This document shows positions 1-5,266 of a DNA stretch of 16,902 nt, piece by piece (within the stretch, counting starts at the first letter, position 1; every line of letters begins with the position of its first letter). The notes under the pieces are model-generated. The model was not told where the DNA came from. It searched no databases and saw nothing but the letters and a program-made list of their open reading frames with translations. A program made the translations under genes and the position numbers. Origin of the DNA: an uncultured Eubacteriales bacterium (GTDB taxonomy: Bacteria; Bacillota; Clostridia; Oscillospirales; Oscillospiraceae); NCBI GenBank assembly GCA_934597725.1, contig CAKTSK010000036.1:1-16902 (forward strand), in the 5' to 3' direction.

Positions 1-65
1 GGATGCCTCCGTTGCTGGATGACTTCATTCACAACAGAGTCTGCAAACTAAAGTGCGAAAAATTC

Positions 66-94
66 TTGACACGACCATTATCTTCTCAAATTTT
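66..94 (+). promoter_or_regulatory. Candidate promoter for the orphan Spo0A-like gene
   Basis: A perfect TTGACA -35 box lies at 66-71. The region 17 bp downstream (AATTTT, 89-94) is only a poor -10 match. It sits just before the GGGAGG ribosome binding site at 102-107. The -35 is convincing but the -10 is not, so this is tentative. Confidence 0.3.
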
Positions 95-115
95 TGTATT
101 TGGGAGGATATTCCT

Positions 116-445
116 ATGACAACTGTTCAAGATACCTTGCGTTTGTTCGGTATTACCAGGTGCTACAAAGGATTGAAGCATACTGCTTATGCCATTGAGC
201 TGGCGGTGCAGGAGGAATCTCGTTTGGAGGCGGTCACAAAGGAGATCTACACGGAAACTGCTTCTCATTTTGGCTGCAAGTGGACTGCTGTGGAGCGCAA
301 CATCCGAACCGCCGTGGCCAGGGCGTGGAAGGTCAATCGTCCGTTGCTGCTGGAGATGGCTGGCTATCCGCTGACTGGTATCCCTACCGCTTCTCAATTC
401 ATTGAGATCCTGGCCTCTTATATTTTGCGTTCCTCTCAGCCGTAA
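116..445 (+). CDS. Orphan Spo0A C-terminal-type DNA-binding protein
   Basis: The 109-aa product matches the effector (DNA-binding) domain of the sporulation master regulator Spo0A almost end to end. It shows the GL-K-Y/AIELAV helix, the KEIY-E-A-FG-K-TAVERNIR recognition segment, the A-AW turn, and the late P-T-S-FI-ILA helix. No receiver domain precedes it, so it lacks the phosphorylatable aspartate of true Spo0A and cannot be a phosphorelay output in the usual way. The ATG at 116 is chosen over an upstream in-frame start at 53 because GGGAGG lies at 102-107. It is followed by spoVT on the same strand. It may bind 0A-box-like DNA and modulate sporulation or another programme; the target is unknown. 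Family assignment is solid, function is inferred. Confidence 0.85.
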   Translation: MTTVQDTLRLFGITRCYKGLKHTAYAIELAVQEESRLEAVTKEIYTETASHFGCKWTAVERNIRTAVARAWKVNRPLLLEMAGYPLTGIPTASQFIEILASYILRSSQP

Positions 446-484
446 GCAATGTACCCCTTCCAGCTTCTTCCATCGTCCCGCTCC

Positions 485-513
485 GCATAGGAAAAAGAAA
501 CCTGTGAATACTA
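485..513 (+). promoter_or_regulatory. SigG-like (forespore) promoter of spoVT
   Basis: GCATA at 485-489 and AATACTA at 507-513 are separated by 17 bp. This fits the SigG pattern (G-ATR, about 17-18 bp, CATNNTA) known from Bacillus, with six of seven -10 positions matching. Transcription would start near 520, upstream of the spoVT ribosome binding site at 539-544. Forespore SigG control is known for spoVT in Bacillus subtilis, which supports the call. Confidence 0.55.
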
Positions 514-554
514 AGAAACGTTCCCAGCAATCTACCGCAGGAGGCAATGGAAAG

Positions 555-1097
555 ATGAAAGCAACTGGTATCGTACGACGCATCGACGACTTGGGCCGGG
601 TGGTCATCCCCAAAGAGATCCGCCGCACCATGCGGATCCGGGAGGGGGACCCGCTGGAGATCTTCACCAGCGGAGACGGCGGCGTCGTCTTCAAGAAATA
701 CTCCCTCATGGGCGGCCTGGGGGATTTCTCCGCCCAGCTCTGTGAGTCGCTGTACAAAACCACCGGCAAGATGGCCGCCATTACCGACCGGGACACCTGT
801 CTGGCGGTGGCCGGGGGCGGGCGGCGGGAGCTCACCGACAAAAACATCTCCCCCGCCCTGGCCCAGATCCTGGAGGGACGGCAGATCTATCAGCACCGGG
901 AGGGCGACCCCATTTTGCCGGTCAGTGATTACTCCGACCACTATGGGGTCTCCACCGCCGCCCCCATTCTCTCAGAAGGCGATGTCCTGGGCGGCGTCCT
1001 CTTCCTGTGCCCGAAGGACGCTTTGACGGTGGACGAAAGCGAATACACCCTCGCCAAAACCATCGCCGGTTTTCTGGGCCGTCACATGGAGAACTGA
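555..1097 (+). CDS. spoVT: Stage V sporulation protein T, AbrB-family regulator
   Basis: This 180-aa protein closely matches the length of B. subtilis SpoVT. Residues 1-50 are an AbrB/SpoVT swapped-hairpin DNA-binding domain (MKATGIVRRIDDLGRVVIPK, then EIRRT-RIREGDPLEIF). The rest (about 55-178) is the GAF-like domain with the GVSTAAPI and GGVLF core segments. SpoVT tunes SigG-dependent transcription in the forespore late in sporulation. The ATG at 555 is selected by AGGAGG at 539-544; the reading frame stays open upstream to 402, but that part shows no family similarity. A SigG-like promoter lies at 485-513 and a strong hairpin follows the stop. Its presence indicates an endospore former. 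Confidence 0.95.
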   Translation: MKATGIVRRIDDLGRVVIPKEIRRTMRIREGDPLEIFTSGDGGVVFKKYSLMGGLGDFSAQLCESLYKTTGKMAAITDRDTCLAVAGGGRRELTDKNISPALAQILEGRQIYQHREGDPILPVSDYSDHYGVSTAAPILSEGDVLGGVLFLCPKDALTVDESEYTLAKTIAGFLGRHMEN

Positions 1098-1113
1098 TCT
1101 TCTTCCCACCAAA

Positions 1114-1161
1114 CAGCACCCCCTGCACGGGTTCGAGAACGAGCCCGTACAGGGGGTGCTG
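1114..1161. terminator. Shared hairpin between convergent spoVT and amidase
   Basis: Two 18-base arms (1114-1131 and 1144-1161) pair with a single mismatch around a 12-base loop, in the 91-bp gap between convergent genes. There is no long T-run on either side (only TTT on the minus side). It is therefore a probable bidirectional terminator or mRNA 3'-end stabiliser rather than a textbook intrinsic terminator. Confidence 0.6.
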
Positions 1162-1188
1162 CAATATGCTTGATACGGTTTTACGCGG

Positions 1189-1818
1189 TCAAAAGTCCTG
1201 CACTGCCGCCTGGAAGGCCGCCCAGCTGTCTGGATGCTCCACAAAATAGCGCGGGCAGTCCTTTCCGGTAACATCATAGTGCCGGATCACCTTGTCCCGG
1301 CCAAGGCCCGCCGTGTCGCACAGCCAGGCCGTCAGCTGGACCAGCCGGTCATAGGACGCCTGGGAAAAGCGGCCGGTGGCATCAGGGTGACACACCTCAA
1401 TGGAAATGGTGTCCCGGTTGCGCTCGTTGGTGGCAGAGGATTTTTCGTCCAGCGGGATGCACTGGATCACCTCCCCTTCCAGACCGATGAGAAAGTGGGC
1501 GCTGACCTGGGTGTCCGGCTGGGCAAAATAGTCCCGGTTGGCCTGGGCCGAGGTCCCCGGGTTGCCTACATAATGAATGACGATCTCCTTGACCTGTTTC
1601 ATCCGTTCCCCCCGCCGGGCCGCGCCGTTGACGTCGATCAGCTGCACATCCACCCAGGCGGGGACCCGGGCCGTTTTCAGCCGGTGCATCTGTCCCCCCT
1701 GCCCCAGCAGCGACAGCAGGGCCATCAGCAGCACCGCCGCCGCCAGGAAGAGAGGCCACCGGCGGACATACCGCCGGCTACGGCTTCTGCGCCGCGTTCG
1801 CCTTGTTTCCGTCACCAT
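1189..1818 (-). CDS. Membrane-anchored N-acetylmuramoyl-L-alanine amidase (Amidase_2)
   Basis: The 209-aa protein begins with a very arginine-rich cytoplasmic tail (residues 6-20), then one membrane segment (about 21-39), placing the catalytic domain outside the cell. Residues 75-205 form an Amidase_2/PGRP-type zinc amidase. Likely zinc ligands are H82 (IVIHYVG), H180 (IRHYDVTGKDCP) and C188, with E141 (ISIEV) in the active-site strand. It should cleave the amide bond between MurNAc and the stem peptide. It is the last gene of the sigma-ABC operon. Its AGGAGG (1827-1832) overlaps the end of the permease gene, whose stop is 13 bases before the ATG at 1818, so translation is coupled. An in-frame start at 1878 was rejected because it lies inside the permease gene. 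The link to the transporter suggests cell-wall stress or remodelling. Confidence 0.88.
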   Translation of the reverse strand: MVTETRRTRRRSRSRRYVRRWPLFLAAAVLLMALLSLLGQGGQMHRLKTARVPAWVDVQLIDVNGAARRGERMKQVKEIVIHYVGNPGTSAQANRDYFAQPDTQVSAHFLIGLEGEVIQCIPLDEKSSATNERNRDTISIEVCHPDATGRFSQASYDRLVQLTAWLCDTAGLGRDKVIRHYDVTGKDCPRYFVEHPDSWAAFQAAVQDF

Positions 1819-1831
1819 CGCCTTTTCCTCC

Positions 1832-3049
1832 TCACTTGAGCTGCTTGCGTTTGTAGATCTGGTAGAGCAGCGGAACAAGCAGGACCGTCAGGACCAGATA
1901 GAGGACAAACAGCACCGGAATGGCTCCTGTCACCCGGTCTCCGATCTGGTAGAGATCAAAGTAGCTCAGGTCTCGGCTCAGCTGCAAGAGCTTGTCCGGC
2001 AGAAGACCCAGGATGTCATTCAGCAGGGGACTCTCTCCCCCCAGCAGCATCGCCGGGATAAAAATGATGGCAAAGGGCAGCACAGCGGCCAGCATGGCAG
2101 ACCCAGTCTTGGCAGACACCGCCATGGTCACAAGGCCCAGGACCAGCGTCCCCAGATAACCGCCCACAGCAATGAGCAGTCCCCCTTGCCACAAGGTGAT
2201 GTTATAAAAGGATTTCCACGCCACCAGCTGCACCGGGCAATTTGCCCCGTCCGCGCCCAGCAGCCCCAGGGTCAGCCCGGCAAAGAGCAGAAAGGGGACC
2301 CAGTAGAGCACCGTCAGCAGGAGCAGCCCTGTTTTGACCTTCGCCGCCGTCCCTTTCCCCCGCCCGTGGCAGGTGGAAAAGAAGATGGCATCCGCCTTGT
2401 ATTGCCCCTCCTGCGAGAAGATCCCTGCGGACAGGAAGCAGAGGACCAGCGCCAACAGCATGGTCGCTGTGGGAGAATACTCATAAAACTGCTGCCACCC
2501 CGAGACATAATCCACCGAAAACGGGGTCTCCAACGCTTCATACCGGTCCACCAGATAGGCCGCTTCCTCGGGAGAAAAACTCATCTGATTCTCTTCCAGG
2601 TAGTTTCGGAGCAGCCGGACCCGGTTCTCATAGAAGGCCGGCGCATCGTCCGGCGTGAGGGCGTCTGCGGTGTAGTAATCAAAGGACTGGAAGTCCCCCG
2701 AGTACGCTTGGTTGAGCAGATCGCGGATGACCGCAAAGGACTGCATCCGATGGTAGGCCATATTTTGCCGGTCGATGTCCTCCGAGGTGGCATCCGCCGA
2801 GTGACGGACCTCCCAGTTGGCCGCAAGGACCTTGCGGAGAAGCGCGTCATCCAGTGTTCCGGCCCAATCCTTCTGCTGCTGCCGCAGCTGCCGGGCTGCG
2901 GCGGGGCCGGCGCTCCCCTCTCCCGCCTCGTCCGTATAGCGGACCTGACAGGCAAAGAAGATCGTCAGGCCCAGCAAAACCACCAAGACCACCAACGCGC
3001 CTTTGCCCAGCGGGCGGGAAAATATCTTTTTCAGTTCATAACGCACCAT
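1832..3049 (-). CDS. ABC-2-type exporter permease
   Basis: This is a 405-aa integral membrane protein. One membrane helix lies near the N-terminus (about 17-35), followed by a roughly 155-residue, charged, probably extracytoplasmic region (36-190). Five further hydrophobic segments lie near 195-211, 241-265, 288-312, 317-337 and 375-397, and it ends with a basic tail. This layout is typical of ABC-2 exporters with a large first loop. The ATG at 3049 is preferred over an in-frame TTG at 3073 because GGAG lies 6 bases upstream. The start overlaps the end of the ATPase gene by 14 bases, so the two are co-translated and almost certainly form one transporter. The substrate is not evident; peptide antibiotics or cell-envelope compounds are possible from context. 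Confidence 0.82.
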   Translation of the reverse strand: MVRYELKKIFSRPLGKGALVVLVVLLGLTIFFACQVRYTDEAGEGSAGPAAARQLRQQQKDWAGTLDDALLRKVLAANWEVRHSADATSEDIDRQNMAYHRMQSFAVIRDLLNQAYSGDFQSFDYYTADALTPDDAPAFYENRVRLLRNYLEENQMSFSPEEAAYLVDRYEALETPFSVDYVSGWQQFYEYSPTATMLLALVLCFLSAGIFSQEGQYKADAIFFSTCHGRGKGTAAKVKTGLLLLTVLYWVPFLLFAGLTLGLLGADGANCPVQLVAWKSFYNITLWQGGLLIAVGGYLGTLVLGLVTMAVSAKTGSAMLAAVLPFAIIFIPAMLLGGESPLLNDILGLLPDKLLQLSRDLSYFDLYQIGDRVTGAIPVLFVLYLVLTVLLVPLLYQIYKRKQLK

Positions 3050-3923
3050 CGTCTTCTCCGCCCCTTTCTCCAAAGTAGTAGAGGAACAGGTCCTCCAGGG
3101 TCATGGTCTCCGGCACCGCCTCCGGTGTGGGCGGCTGGGGAGACAAGATCCGCAGTTCGATCCCCTGCGGCAGGGTCCGTAGGTTGGACACCAGAAAGCG
3201 GCGTATCATCTCCTCCGCCTGGGGCCGGGTCAGGGTGCAGGTCCACACCCTGGCCGGCGCTGCCGCCAGCAGCTCCTGGGTGGTCCCGTGGTGCACCAGC
3301 ATCCCATCCTTCAGCAGCAGGATCTGGTTGGCAATGTACTCCACGTCGGAAACGATGTGGGTGGACAGCAGAACCAGCCGGTCCTCTGCCAGCTCGCTGA
3401 TGAGGTTGCGGAAGCGGATGCGTTCCTTGGGGTCCAGCGCCGCCGTAGGCTCGTCCAGAATGAGGATCTTGGGGGCGTTGAGGACCGCCTGGGCAATGCC
3501 GGCCCGGCGCTTCATGCCGCCGGAGAGTTTTTTCATTTTTTGCCGCCGGACCTGTTCCAGCCCCACCTGCCCCAGCAGATGGCTGACCCGTTCTTTGGCC
3601 GTGGCCGGGCGGAGGCCCTTGAGCGAGGCGATGTAGTACAAATACTCTTCCACCGAAAAATCAGGATAAAAGCCAAACTCCTGGGGCAGATACCCCAGCA
3701 GCGCCCGATAGGCGCTGCCCATGGCGAAAACATCCTTGCCCTGCCAGGTGATGCTGCCCGCCGTCGGGGTGAGCAGCGTGCAGAGCATCCGCATGAGGGT
3801 CGTTTTGCCCGAGCCGTTGACCCCCAGTAGCCCATAGACCCCGGTTTCCAGGGTATAGGTGAGGTTATTGACCACGGGTTTGTCAGAAAAGGTCTTGGTC
3901 AGACCGTTGAGCATCAATGTCAC
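3036..3923 (-). CDS. ABC transporter ATP-binding protein
   Basis: This 295-aa ABC ATPase has every nucleotide-binding motif: Walker A GVNGSGKT (34-41), Q-loop Q81, signature LSGGMKR (133-139), Walker B ILILDEPTAALD (153-164) and switch histidine H189. The region after residue 225 is a variable extension seen in exporter ATPases of the CcmA/NatA group. The likely start is GTG at 3923. A GGAGG lies about 10 bases upstream, and the GTG overlaps the previous gene's stop as GTGA. An internal ATG at 3914 is further from the ribosome binding site. The protein powers the permease encoded immediately downstream. Confidence 0.92.
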   Translation of the reverse strand: MTLMLNGLTKTFSDKPVVNNLTYTLETGVYGLLGVNGSGKTTLMRMLCTLLTPTAGSITWQGKDVFAMGSAYRALLGYLPQEFGFYPDFSVEEYLYYIASLKGLRPATAKERVSHLLGQVGLEQVRRQKMKKLSGGMKRRAGIAQAVLNAPKILILDEPTAALDPKERIRFRNLISELAEDRLVLLSTHIVSDVEYIANQILLLKDGMLVHHGTTQELLAAAPARVWTCTLTRPQAEEMIRRFLVSNLRTLPQGIELRILSPQPPTPEAVPETMTLEDLFLYYFGERGGEDDGAL

Positions 3924-4654
3924 GAAGGGGACACCTCCCAAATTTTTTCACAAGTACGCTGTAGGTTCCAAAGAGAACAGAGAAAATAGGCCCCGGCCAG
4001 CAGCAGCATCCCCAGCCACATGGGCAGGGTCAGCAGCTGGTAGACCCGCTCGTTGAGGATGATCTGCACCCACACCGCCGCCCAGAGCAGCGAAAGGGGC
4101 AGCGCCGCATAAAGCCCATAGTCCCGGCGGCAGGACAGCGTCTGAAGACAGATCCCGCCCGTGACCAGGAAGGGCAGCAAAAAGTGGACGATCAGCTCCC
4201 AGGCCGTGGTCCGCCCGGTCAGCAGCGCCGCCGCAAAGAACCCCGTGACCAGCACCAGATCGGCCAGGCCGAAGAGAAGCAGTCTGGCGGCATAGATCTG
4301 CCGCAGGGAATAGTAAGCGCTGCACTCCACCTCCAGCGCGCCGCTGGACCGGTTTTTCCAGAGTTCCGGCAAAACCAGCACCACGAACAGGGGGGCCAGG
4401 GTCCCCATGGCCCGCTGCAGTTCCCCGCTGGTGTCTGATGCCCAGAGCATCCACCAGAGAACGAGCAGGACCCCGCCCTGGAGCAGCCACCACCGTTTTC
4501 GCAGGAATCTGCTCTGCTGGAGCAGAAAGTCCCACTGAGACAGCGGGCGGGCATCCTCCCGGCGGTGGTACGCCCGGACCGAAGCCCGGACCGCCGCCTG
4601 GATCGCCTCTTCCCGGGGCTCCGGTCCAAGAAGGGGGGAATGGGATGACTTCAT
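3920..4654 (-). CDS. Polytopic membrane protein of the sigma-ABC operon, function unknown
   Basis: This 244-aa protein has a hydrophilic N-terminus of about 55 residues and roughly six hydrophobic segments (near 56-72, 84-99, 122-145, 152-175, 180-199 and 209-228). I recognise no family motif. Its position between a sigma factor and the ABC ATPase, with four-base overlaps on both sides (ATGA with the sigma gene, GTGA with the ATPase gene), suggests two roles. It may be a second membrane subunit of the exporter, or a membrane sensor/anti-sigma partner whose cytoplasmic N-terminus holds the sigma factor. It has no zinc-binding anti-sigma motif. An AGGAGG eight bases upstream supports the ATG at 4654. 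Confidence 0.75.
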   Translation of the reverse strand: MKSSHSPLLGPEPREEAIQAAVRASVRAYHRREDARPLSQWDFLLQQSRFLRKRWWLLQGGVLLVLWWMLWASDTSGELQRAMGTLAPLFVVLVLPELWKNRSSGALEVECSAYYSLRQIYAARLLLFGLADLVLVTGFFAAALLTGRTTAWELIVHFLLPFLVTGGICLQTLSCRRDYGLYAALPLSLLWAAVWVQIILNERVYQLLTLPMWLGMLLLAGAYFLCSLWNLQRTCEKIWEVSPS

Positions 4655-5169
4655 AAAATGACCTCCTTTTTCAGCGCCTCGGCCAGGAGCTCCCTGGCCC
4701 GGCGGATGCGGTATTTCACCAGCGGCAGACCAATGCCCAGGATCTTGGCGATCTCCCGCTGCTTGCGGTCCTGGAGAAAAAACAGGACGGCCACCGTCTG
4801 GATCTCATGCGGCAGCGCCCGAAAGGCACGCTCCAGGTCCAGGTGGGTATCCAGGCGCTCCAAGGGGGCCGCAGCCGGCTCGGGAACCTCGTCCAGGGCC
4901 AGGTCCCGGCGGCGGCGGATCTGATCCCGGCAAAGGTTGCCGGCAATGACATAAAGGTAGTTGGCCGCCTTGCCGTAATGCCGGTACCGGTCCAGAGAGG
5001 CAAAAAAATGCGCGAAGGTCTCCTGGGCCGTGTCCTCTCCATCCTGGACATTGTGCAGATGGTAGTGGCAGTATTGCAGGATCTTGGGGTAGTATTTGCG
5101 GACAAATTCCTCGATGGCCGCGTCGTCTCCCCGCTTCATGCGCTGCAAGAGCAGCAGGTCCGGGTCCAT
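4651..5169 (-). CDS. ECF-type RNA polymerase sigma factor
   Basis: The 172-aa protein has sigma-70 region 2 (about residues 5-88, including the EDTAQETF segment and the Y-Y-IAGNLCRDQIRRRR DNA-melting helix). Region 4 follows (about 112-165, LPHEIQTVAVLFFLQ, then REIAKILGI and VKYRIRRARELL). Regions 1 and 3 are absent, as in extracytoplasmic-function sigma factors. The ATG at 5169 follows GGAGG by about 8 bases; an in-frame extension to 5289 has no family similarity. It is the first gene of a five-gene operon, so it probably drives its own operon in response to an envelope signal. A perfect 12-bp palindrome lies 28 bases upstream. No recognisable soluble anti-sigma gene is adjacent. Confidence 0.88.
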   Translation of the reverse strand: MDPDLLLLQRMKRGDDAAIEEFVRKYYPKILQYCHYHLHNVQDGEDTAQETFAHFFASLDRYRHYGKAANYLYVIAGNLCRDQIRRRRDLALDEVPEPAAAPLERLDTHLDLERAFRALPHEIQTVAVLFFLQDRKQREIAKILGIGLPLVKYRIRRARELLAEALKKEVIL

Positions 5170-5196
5170 CGCTCTCCCTCCTCTCAGGGTCGGTTG

Positions 5197-5208
5197 GAAA
5201 CGCGTTTC
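5197..5208. promoter_or_regulatory. 12-bp perfect palindrome upstream of the sigma operon
   Basis: GAAACGCGTTTC is a perfect palindrome, 28 bases before the sigma start. It contains a GAAAC element like those in ECF -35 boxes, but no good -10 lies at the right distance on the minus strand. It could be an operator or an autoregulatory site. No experimental or family evidence is available from the sequence. Confidence 0.35.
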
Positions 5209-5266
5209 TATTTCGTATAACGATCCAGGATAGCAAAAGGATAGGGTCATCCCCCAATTTTTCTGA

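Noticed and set aside
1577..3400. Plus-strand frame of 607 codons over the ABC permease and ATPase genes
   Set aside because: The translation is arginine- and proline-rich with no domain, and it overlaps two well-supported genes.
5170..5266. Group II intron ribozyme (domain V) beside the RT gene
   Set aside because: I looked for the conserved domain V stem with its AGC/GUU-type catalytic sequence downstream of the RT and upstream of its start and saw none.
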